NCBI GenBank assembly: GCA_001970855.1
Contig: LSSN01001448.1
Coordinates: 62,001 to 126,000 of the forward strand
Direction: 5' to 3'
Origin: Smittium culicis
Taxonomy: Eukaryota; Kickxellomycota; Harpellomycetes; Harpellales; Legeriomycetaceae
DNA length: 64,000 nucleotides
The notes under the pieces were generated by a model. It was not told where the DNA came from. It made no database searches and was given only the letters and a program-made list of their open reading frames with translations. This document shows, one piece after another, positions 1 through 9,059 of this stretch. The position numbers were made by a program, and so were the translations under genes. Positions within the stretch are counted from its first letter, which is position 1, and every line of letters starts with the position of its first letter.

Positions 1-295
1 TAAGAACCAAATGGTTCTCAATAGAACCTGGGGGGAAATTAATGTCCCGCGAAAACTGATACCTGGGTCTCTTCACTACCATTCTTCTCTTTTCATAATT
101 CACTCATACTTATACTTGTACTTAAATCTCTGGCTATTAATTTGAATTTCCAAAATAAATAAAAAAATAATAATAATAAAATACTGGCTTTCTTGTAAAC
201 ATTTATTTGCAACCAACACAGCACCACTCTGGTAATCTTATAACCACCATGCCGATATAGGTCAAAATGACCCAATGATCAGTTATTATATCTCG
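1..295. other. Left-edge sequence without a recognised gene
   Basis: No gene is visible here. The first 20 bases contain a short perfect inverted repeat, AGAACC-AAAT-GGTTCT (3-18), followed by a G-run. The rest is AT-rich and leads into the left direct repeat of the DIRS-like element. It may belong to another element cut by the window edge, but nothing proves this. Confidence 0.4.
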
Positions 296-396
296 GAGAG
301 GAGACATATTAAGTGTTACCATCTTATTGGATAATACTAAACGAAAATTACAAACCAATAAAAATAAGTGAATAAAATGAACTAAAAAATTTTTAT
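296..396 (+). repeat. Left direct repeat of the DIRS-like element
   Basis: It starts GAGAGGAGACATATTAAGTG and ends near AATGAACTAAAAAATTTTT. It matches 4340-4440 in the same orientation, about four bases in five by eye, with the core AATAATACTAAAC identical. A direct rather than inverted arrangement is unusual for DIRS1 but known in PAT- and Ngaro-type elements. Confidence 0.75.
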
Positions 397-513
397 ATAT
401 ATAAATTTTAAAGTGCGCTTATGTGATATCCTTATCATCTTTTCTTTCGCAAAGGTACTCTACCAGCTATAAAGATAATCAAAATTTTAATTAAAGATAT
501 TTAAACTTTTAAA

Positions 514-1298
514 ATGAATCAAGAAGCTATCAGTCAAATTCCAGTGAATCAGGAACAGTTTAACGAACTAACCGAAATGGTCAAGCAACTCTTGTGTGAA
601 AAAAAACAAAACACAGAGCCTGAGGATCCGTTTATTTCCACAAGAATTCCGATAACCGACATAGCAGTTTATCCAGAGCTTATCGAAGATCTTCCTTCAA
701 TCAAAGATGACTTCTTGCGAACTCCACTGACCAAAAAAGAAAGTAAAGAGGCGATTCACTCTTGTCCTAGAAGTATTTCGATGAACTACTAACCACCGCA
801 ACTGAATGACTCGGCGTCCGCGGCGGTGAAGAAAGCCGATACATGCCTACATGGAATCCAAATCGCGCTTGCCCAGGCGACCAGTCCAGTTGATTATTAC
901 GTACACCGGATAATCCAGGATAATCCGTCAGTAAAGGAGGATGACCTTCATATCAATTTTGCATACACTATGAGGGCCCTCTTGGCGGATATTGCGTCTA
1001 CAGTGACACAAGTTAGACTGAACAACCTGCACAAGGGAATGGATTTGCCTGATAAGCCGCAACAATTGGTCGACTCTGACACAGAGTCACTTATGGATCA
1101 GGAAAAGCTGGACGCCCTTATTTCTAGCAAGAAGCCAGAAAAGCGTGCCAGCATTTCGGTACTCAGAACAGTACCGGCAGCAATACTGTTCAGGTACAAA
1201 CCATGGAAGCTGCAGTACCATCTGCCACAGTCAGTAATCATCCCACACAGACAAATTTTCGAGGGAGAGGACGTGGCAGGGGCAGGGGATCTCAATAG
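514..1298 (+). pseudogene. Gag-like ORF of the DIRS-like element (nonsense + frameshift)
   Basis: The reading frame opens at ATG 514 and runs to a TAA at 790-792. It continues in the same frame (VKKADTCLHGIQIALAQATS) to about 1140. A frameshift near 1140-1160 then moves the sensible reading to frame 3, which ends in a glycine-arginine tail (FRGRGRGRGRGSQ) at a TAG at 1296-1298. That tail is typical of nucleic-acid-binding Gag C-termini. The TAA could come from a single C-to-T change in a CAA codon. The product would be the particle/RNA-binding protein, but this copy cannot encode it. The open frame from 826 to 1470 is partly an artefact of the shift. Confidence 0.7.
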
Positions 1299-1299
1299 A

Positions 1300-4262
1300 T
1301 TTATCGACAGGTCCCCCAGTTGGGGGACGCCTCGTATTATTTCGATCCGCGTGGACCAAGCTGACGAACAGGGACTGGGTCCAAAATATTGTCGAGAAGG
1401 GGTTCCGGATCCCATTCAGAAAACCGGAATCGAACAGCAAGGATTACGAGGAGAACTGAAAAAGTCTTGAAATGTTCGACGAGGAATCCGCAGCGTCCCC
1501 GAAAAACAATTCTGTCGGGGCCGCCACCATTGACGTTACATCCGATACGTAACAAGAGGAAAATCATTCCAGAGGCTCACCGGACCTTTACAGAAGAAGT
1601 AGCATCTCTACTGTCCAAGAAAGCCATAGAGGAAGTCAAATACCGAAATCCGGGCTTCTACAGCAACCTATTTGCCATTAAAAAGAAAACAGGGGGACTC
1701 AGACTAGTCCTGGATTTGAGGAAGCTGAACTTAAATGTGGAATCAAGGAACTTCAAAATGGAAACATTGACGTCGATATATCGGATGATTCGACGCAAGG
1801 ACTACATGACATCTCTGGATCTGGAGGATGCATTTATGCACATATTGATACACAAGACATGCAAGAAGTATCTCTGTTTTTGTTGGAACGGCAAAGCATA
1901 CCAGTTCCGCGTACTACCGTTTGATCTATCACTAAGCCCGCATACGTTTACCAAGGTACTGAGACCAGTATTGAAATATGCACGGTCACAGGGAATGCGA
2001 ATATCAGCGTATTTAGACGACCTCCTGATTCTGGGAAAATCGAAGGTGGTATGCAATTCAAACGCCAGCCGAATTTACTCCAAGCTTATCGAGCTGGGGT
2101 ACAGAATCAAAGAGGAGAAATCATCCACCTCCCCGAAGCAAGTTATTACGCATCTAGGGATGCAAATAAATTCACGAGAAATGATTCTGAAAGTTCCATC
2201 GTCAAAGGTCAGGGACCTACGCCGAGAAGCCAGCAAGTTGTTGAACATCGGAAAGACCACTGTGAAGGGATTGGAGAGTTTTATCGGGAAAGCACAGGTA
2301 ATATCAGTGGCACTGTTGCCTGGACGATTAATGTTACGAAGACTCTTAGAACTTAAAAACACCGCACTCTCGACACTGAAATCCTGGACAGCTGTAGTTA
2401 CGCTCACGGAACCAGCAATTCAGAATTTGAAATTTTGGAAGGAGCAACTGGTCAAATGGAATGGCCAGTCATTCATACCAGAGACACCAGAGCTGGAAAT
2501 CTTTACAGATTCCAGCGACAAAGCATGGGGTGTAGTTGTGGGTTCAAGTTTTGACTCCGGATTATGGAATACACAGGAGGCATTGATGCATATCAATTCC
2601 AAAGAGCTCCTAACGATTTTATTTGCACTGCGTCTGAAGGAAGTTATAGGCCGATCAATCCTAATATATTCGGACAATACAACAACACTGGAATACGTGA
2701 GGAAATTTGGCGGTACTACTTCGACCAAATTATTAGAAATTGCCGAGCAAATATGGACACATTGCCTCAAAACCAACACTCGCCCCCAAGTAACGTACGT
2801 ACCTTCAGTATTGAACCCTGCCGACGCACCGAGCAGGTTAACAGCACAAACGAAATTTTTAGTGTGGGAACCAACATTTGACACACTGAACTCACTATTC
2901 GGTCCTCACGACGTGGACCTATTCACTTCCAACTTGAACAAGAAGCTGAAAACTTATTACAGCTGGTTCCCAGACACCAATGCTATGGGAGTGAATTCGC
3001 TGGCATTCAGTTGGAAGGATTGGAGGAACCCATATGCGTGTCCCTCATGGAACTTGATATCACAAGTAATACAGAAGGCCAGACAGAACAAACTGACAAT
3101 AACTCTGATAACGCCTCTATGGAAATCGGCGATCTGGTTCCCCGACCTAGTCAACCTATCGATTTCCCAGCCGCTACTTCTACAAGCAACAGTGGTAGTA
3201 CCTGACCCCAAAAGCGGAAAATCCCCGCTGTCAGAGAACAAACATTGGAATCTGATGGCATGGAGAATCAGCGGCGTGCCCTCCAAGCGCAAGGTCCGTC
3301 AAATCTTGACATTGACATTGTCGTTTCCAACGAACGATGTAGAAAACGTAAGTTCAAGTACTATCATGTACTATCATGTACAACAACGGTTTTTAGACCG
3401 GAGAAGAATTAGAAGTATTACCTCAGCAACATCTGCTCCACAGGTAGTAAATTATCTGGCTGAAATATACCGCGAAAAAAATTTGAAAATATCCACAGTG
3501 CGATCTTATAAAACAGCCCTTTTAATTCTAGTGGATAACCTAGAGGAACTCGATAATACTCAGCTTATTAAGGAATTCTTTGCTGCTCTTGACGATGGCT
3601 CTTTAACTTCTTTTATTAGGCCCTCAGTTGATATCACACCGGTGTTAAATAGGATTAAGTTCTGGGGCCAAACAGAAGGTCTATCCGACAAGGAGTTAAC
3701 AGCAAAATTATGTTGGCTATTAGCTGTTACAGGATTCCTTCGTGCATCAAATATACACCGTATAGACGATTCTAAGTCATTTATTTCACAAGGTGTTCTT
3801 AATTTAACTATTGTTTCCCCTAAGGAAAAGCGCCAAGAGCGTCCAATAATACGCCCATGTCAAATAAGTAGACATACCAATCAAATTTTATGCCCAGTTT
3901 ATACATATGAAGTATATAAAACAAGAATTGCTAATAGTCCGTGTCCGAGCCCACACGTAAACAATAGTAAAATGATTGTTAATAGATTACTAAGGTATTT
4001 AAATGACTATTCAAAACCTCTTACAGTGGATAGTATAACTCGCTACATTCACATGTTATTCGAGCTTATAATACGTTCACCAAATACTCCAATACCCAAA
4101 GCACGCGCAATAGGACCAGCTATAGCATCATGAGCAGGAGTGTTCACCGACGACATAGTTACACACGCCTTTTTGTCAAACTATTCCATGTTTGACTCAT
4201 ATTATAGACTCACAAGAGGTTCTACTAGTAACCTAGTAGAGTCTATATTACCTTTGGAGTAA
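1300..4262 (+). pseudogene. DIRS pol: RT - RNase H - methyltransferase-like - tyrosine recombinase
   Basis: The start of pol is in frame 2 around 1305-1450 (GGRLVLFRSAW, then DWVQNIVEKGFRIPF), and the rest is in frame 3 from about 1455, so a frameshift separates them. RT motifs include LVLDLRKLN, TSLDLEDAF and the catalytic AYLDDLLILG near 2008. RNase H has IFTDSSDKAWG near 2497, INSKELL and IYSDNTT, and ends in NPADAPSR. A DIRS methyltransferase-like segment follows (VDLFTSNLNK ... YYSWFPD). The tyrosine recombinase keeps its first arginine box (AVTGFLRASNI, near 3730) and a second (KARAIG, near 4095). A TGA at 4131-4133 interrupts it, and the downstream frame to TAA 4260-4262 carries the putative catalytic Tyr (FDSYYRL). 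This copy is therefore dead. Confidence 0.88.
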
Positions 4263-4339
4263 CTTAATATATCTCATCTTCTCATATAATAATAATCAAT
4301 CTTCGCTCTAAAGAGCTCGATTAATTCTAACATATTACT

Positions 4340-4440
4340 GAGAGGAGGCTTAATAAGTGCTATCGTGTTATTGAATAATACTAAACAGTAATTTACAAGC
4401 CAATTAAAATAGTGAAGTAAAAATGAACTAAAATTTTAAT
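4340..4440 (+). repeat. Right direct repeat of the DIRS-like element
   Basis: Same orientation as 296-396, starting GAGAGGAGGCTTAATAAGTG. It lies about 80 bp after the end of the recombinase frame. Sequence to either side (for example AATAATCA ... GATTAA both before and after) hints at a further short B1/B2 pair, as expected for split direct repeats, but the match is weak. Confidence 0.7.
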
Positions 4441-4611
4441 TATATTATCCTCTCTCTCTTCTACTTTGAATAATCACAATTTAAACGACCAATAAGATTC
4501 GATTAAAATATCGATAGAAAATAAATATTAACACATAAAAATAAATACACTCACAAATACACCCTTAAAACGAGTGTCAAAATCACTGTAATAACTCATA
4601 GTTTTTACAGG

Positions 4612-5395
4612 AACTCAAGTACAATTGAGGCTAATAAAGTTGGCCCTGAATCCATTGAAAGCCGTAGCTGGGAAATTATTACAGCTAACAATTTGAAACC
4701 GCCAAAAAATGCTGATTTAGTTCAAAAAAAAGTAATATATAGGGATATAAAGCTGTGTAAATCTGTCTATATTTTGGAAATTGTCTCTTGAATAAACCCA
4801 GAAAAAAATTGTGTATAGGGCGGGGGGTATAAACTAGAATGTAGGTTGAAAGGGATCAACAATGAAATTGAAAATATCATTGAGGAGATACTTAACCAAA
4901 TTGGCGATGTTCAAACCTGTTTCGAAATGGATAATAGAAGAAAATGTCTATTCCTAAAATTTAAAGATCTTGCTAGTAAAGGAATAGCAAAAAAAATAAA
5001 TAAATAAATAATAATTGGCGGTAAAATAATAGATTTAGTAGAAGCAGTGGATTACAAAGATGAGTATAAATTCATAACCATACCATCATATACTGGGCTT
5101 AGTGTATTGAAAGTAGACTAAAAAGCTTATGAAATCTTAACTGAGTTGGGGGTGGTGTCGATATAAGATCCCTTAAACATATCAACTTTAATTCTTTCCC
5201 AACCAGAATTATTAAAATAACACTAAAAACCAATAAAAGTGACAACATTTTAAACATCATGAACGTAAACGATGTTAAGGTAGCTCTAATTTGGAGCGGT
5301 GAAAACCCAATTTTCACATATTGCAAACAACCAAATCATTGGAAAAATTAATTCCCTCAAATTAAAATAAAACTAGATAAAAAAAAAATAAAAGA
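4612..5395 (+). pseudogene. Decayed LINE ORF1 (nucleic-acid-binding protein)
   Basis: A clean 59-codon stretch ends at TGA 4789-4791 and includes SIESRSWEIITANNLKPPKN. The frame then resumes through KCLFLKFKDLASKGIAKKIN and ends with a damaged CCHC knuckle, FTYCKQPNHWKN, near 5320-5350, in which the first Cys is not obvious and a stop replaces the residue next to the last one. ORF1 proteins of this group coat the element RNA. At least four stops interrupt the reading. Confidence 0.55.
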
Positions 5396-6109
5396 ATAAG
5401 AAGAAATAACCAAAAAAGTTTTATTGGAGGACATAATAATTCGATAAAAAAAATATAATAATTTCAAAAATGTAGGTTAAACCTTGTTGAGAATTCATTT
5501 GTACCACAACCTGAAAATTAGTCGGAGTGTAGCATTAGTAACGAATGGAAAAAACCTAAAAACTCTGATTTCCATACTGAGGCAGAAAATATTAGCAAAG
5601 TAATATCCAAATATACTGCACATAGTAAAAATATATTTGGATTATTTGACATCAAAAGCGATAATAATCATAAAGCAAACAATTATATCAAAAATAATGA
5701 ATTAAACTTACTACATATTACGGTAAACATCAAAAGTCCGTTAAGAGAACCAACATATATATATACTAAAATAATCATAAAATTAGTAACATAAGCAAAA
5801 CTCTTTAAAAAAAAATACATTATAGGAAAAACTCAACAAATGAGAACAAATAAAAGAAAAGATAAAAAAATGAGAAAGAAATAGCAGTTAATAATTTCTA
5901 TAAAACAAAGGGAATATTAAATGTAGAGAATAAAGAATTGATGGAGGAAAAAAAAATCAGCTGAACTTTCAGAATTCGCGCTCAATGTTTGTGAATTCGA
6001 ACCATCGAGAAATAACTGAACCTCGAACAATAATACAATAATTGATTTCCCTAATGAAAAAATACATAAAAAAAATAAAATAAAAAAGATAATGAAAGAG
6101 AGATATATC

Positions 6110-6800
6110 TCACTAACGGGTTTTAACGTAAAGGGTATTTGTGAAAGTAAAAAAAGGAAAGACTCTTATCATATCTGAAAAAAAAATTTAAAATCTGACA
6201 TTATCTGTCTGCAAAAAATTAATATATAGGAAGAGAATAAAAAATTCAATTCAGGCTACTGGAAAGATAAATTAGTATGTACAAAATGTACATCAAAAAT
6301 ATTAAATAAAGACACATTTTTAATTGATGGTATTTCAAAATATTTTGAAGGTAGAATAAACATTACAAGAATTAAAACATCAAATAAATAATATAATAAA
6401 TTGATCATTGTAAATTTACCCAATAGCGTAAAGGCTAGGAGAATAATTCTTGAATTTATATATGATAAATTACTCCAAAGTAAAAAATATAACGAAGAAT
6501 TAATAATAGCTGATGATTTTAATATGTTGGAGGATAAATGCAGGGATAGGATTCCACCAATAATAACCAATTTAAATTAATAGGAAAACTTCACTAAAAT
6601 AATTAATCATTTCAAATCAGAAAATTCCAATAGAAAACTGAATAAATATGATAGGATATACACATGGAATAGCTATTCTGTAAAATATAGATCCAAAATA
6701 GATCGTATATTATTGGAAAAGAGTATGAAAAACAATTTAAAAATAGAAAAATAGGTGTAACAGAATTTTCGGATCATAAATAAATTTCTATAGGTGTAAA
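6110..6800 (+). pseudogene. Decayed LINE AP-endonuclease domain
   Basis: Fragments in order match the endonuclease/exonuclease/phosphatase fold: TGFNVKGI, SDIICLQKINI, KLIIVNLPN, LIIADDFNMLEDKCRDR, then TWNS ... RSKIDRILLEK and a final FSDHK-like stretch near 6770. The catalytic Glu of the usual LQE motif reads as Lys (LQKI), and stops separate the blocks. The domain would nick the target DNA; it is not functional here. Confidence 0.7.
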
Positions 6801-7599
6801 GCACTGGTCAAAAATATTTAATAATAAAGTGAAACCGTGGAAATTAAATTTTAAGCATCTAGAAAATGACTTTCTAGTAACAAAAATCATAAATATTTTT
6901 AATAACTAATGCAATACTATTAAATATTGTACATATTTCAAAAATAAATGTAAAGATTATTTTAGGATATTCTAAACACAACTCGTCAGAAAAAAGACTT
7001 GATATTCAAGAATTCACTAATAGCACCTGTGTTAATCTTTTAAAAAAGGCTTTAGATGAAAAAAATTTTAAAAAAATATAATGAATAAATAAAAACCAAT
7101 GAAAATGAAATTATAACATTAAAAAATAAAAAATAAACGGAATATAACCATATCACCAATAAAATGGGCCGAAAATATCGAAAGGTCTAATAATTATTTT
7201 TTTGGTTTGTTAAAAAACAGGGAAAAATCTAAATCCATAGACTGTTTGTACGATTCTAAAAATTAACCAATTACAGGAATTATCGAAACCAATAATGAAT
7301 ACCACTCATTTTACACTAAATTGTTTAAAATGGGCGTCACTGAGCCCAAAAGCCAAACAATATTACTATCAGGAATTATTGATATGCTAAATTATAATGA
7401 TCAGTCAATGCTATCTGAAAAGATAAGTTGCCAAGAGATAATAGAATCAATAGAGAAACCCCCAAAAATAAGTCTCCTTGAACTGATGGGTTGAATTTTG
7501 AATTCTATAAGAAATTTTAGGATCCAATAGATAATCAATTATAAACACTCTTTAATAACAAAAATGAATTGAGTAAACGGAATAAATATAGTGGTGAGT

Positions 7600-8910
7600 A
7601 AGTAATCTCATTAATTCCAAAAAAAAAAAAAAAGGGATTTGTAAAAACTTGAAAACTATAGGCCTATCACACCGTTCAACACATACGAAAAGATATTATC
7701 AAAAATTCTTGGTAATAGACTTCAAATGGTAAAATTCAAAATAATAAGCCCTCAACAATCAGGATTCATTAAAAAAAGAAGTTTATTTGATAAAATATTG
7801 GAAAAAAATTTTCTTTTTTAAAATAGCAAACTTAAACCAGAGATATCCAATGGCTACTTAATCATTCTTGATCACGAAAAAGCATACTACAGATTTGATT
7901 GGGTTTACCTTTTTAATTGCTAAGAGGGGTTTGGAATAGGAGAATATTTTATTAAAAGAATAAAAAATATGTACTTTAATTCATATACCAGGGTAATAGT
8001 GAACAGTAGTCTTACAGAACCGATAAAAATAGAACAATGACTTAGAAAAGGTGATTTAATATCACCATTGGTATATAATCTGCTGATTGAATCAGCGCTA
8101 ATAGAAATTAACAAAAAAATAAACGGGATACAATTTGTTATTGATAATTTTAAATATCCTGCATATGCTGATGATTTTTTAGTTGGAATCAATAGTAAAT
8201 AAAACGAATAAACCGATAAAAAAATACTTTCATTACACTCACTCGCATCAAATGCAAAATTAAATAAAGAAAAAATTATATACATAAAAATAGGCAAGCC
8301 AAAAGAAGTCTAGCTAGACTATTGGATAATACAGCCAGGAGAGTAATTTAAGTACTTTGGAATCAAAATTGATTCAAATGGGTTATCAATTAAAGAAAAT
8401 CAAAATGGTTTGTTTAACAAAATTTCTAAAAGTATCAGTATGTATAATAATAGAAAAATATCAATTAATGACAAAGTCCTTTTATCCAATACTTTCATAT
8501 TGTTAAAGCTCTGTTTTGTCTCGCATGTCATTCCCCTCGATAAAAAATTCATAGTTGATACAAAAAGAGTTGTAAATAAGTTTATATGGAGAAATAAAAT
8601 GACACGTATAAAATCAGACACTCTAAAAGTAGAAAAAAATGGAGGAATTGGGCTACTGAATATTGATACACAATCCAAATATTTGTTTATAAAATGGCTC
8701 AATGATATGTTATGCAATAAAAATATTTTCTGGCTATACTCAGCCTTATACAATATCCAATCACTGACTAGTAAATTTTTTAAATTCGATAACTACGCGG
8801 ATTTTCTCCTCGAAAAAAGTCAGACAGCAAATTATTTTAAGTTTACTCCAATTTGGAGAGAATCATTAAAAATTTCAAAAAAATTTATGCATCAAACAAT
8901 TTCACAATAA
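7600..8910 (+). pseudogene. Decayed LINE reverse transcriptase
   Basis: Blocks in order: SLIPKKKKK near 7612, PQQSGFIKKRSLFDKI near 7750, LIILDHEKAYYRFDWVYLF near 7860, RKGDLISPLVYNLLIESALI near 8044, and YPAYADDFLVGINSK near 8155. The last is the RT active site with both aspartates preserved. An open frame at 8410-8910 encodes the thumb/C-terminal part (for example GGIGLLNIDTQSKYLFIKW), typical of L1/Tx1-like ORF2. In-frame stops before and after the YADD block and a poly-A tract near 7620 break the frame. Confidence 0.8.
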
Positions 8911-9059
8911 CAGATTGGCCTTTTACTATAATCGAAACGCTTGGGCTAAAAAAAATAAACAAGTTTTTTGGTATCCATATATTTTTTTTTGTCTCAGAGG
9001 GTTTATTAAAAATAATTTAAAAATAAACAAAAACAAATAAAAAATATTACAAAAATAAT

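Larger units (their letters stand above)
296..4440 (+). mobile_element. DIRS-type tyrosine-recombinase retrotransposon, degenerate
   Basis: The element carries a gag-like ORF, then a pol region with reverse transcriptase, RNase H, a DIRS-type methyltransferase-like segment and a tyrosine recombinase, in the order typical of DIRS elements. DIRS-type elements use a recombinase in place of a DDE integrase and make no staggered target cut. About 100-bp direct repeats flank the coding part (296-396 and 4340-4440), so the copy resembles the split-direct-repeat group (PAT/Ngaro-like) more than the inverted-repeat DIRS1 type. The outer ends are not precisely defined; 3' sequence may continue to about 4500. 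At least two in-frame stops and two or more frameshifts make this copy inactive. Its base composition is clearly richer in GC than the surrounding DNA. Confidence 0.85.
4605..8960 (+). mobile_element. Non-LTR retrotransposon (LINE, L1/Tx1-like), heavily decayed
   Basis: The region reads as ORF1 - apurinic endonuclease - reverse transcriptase on the plus strand, with many stops and frameshifts. ORF1-like protein occupies about 4612-5370, endonuclease 6110-6790 and RT 7610-8910. The domain order and the RT blocks (SLIPKK, RKGDLISPLVYNLL, PAYADDF) fit the L1/Tx1 superfamily. LINEs nick target DNA with the endonuclease and reverse-transcribe directly onto the nick. The DNA is very AT-rich, with codons drifting to A, so this copy is older than the neighbouring minus-strand LINE. 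Exact ends are not defined. Confidence 0.8.

Noticed and set aside
1098..1567. Minus-strand open frames within the DIRS-like element
   Set aside because: They lie opposite clearly recognisable gag/RT sequence and match no family; the GC-richer composition keeps several frames open by chance.
2051..3292. Additional overlapping frames of 64-154 residues in the RT/RNase H region
   Set aside because: The plus-strand frame 3 carries all RT and RNase H motifs; these are antisense or out-of-frame shadows.
790..4133. Repeat-induced point mutation as the cause of the DIRS stops
   Set aside because: The gag TAA fits a C-to-T change in a CpA context, but the TGA at 4131-4133 would need a different context, and the frameshifts are indels; two sites are too few to claim RIP.
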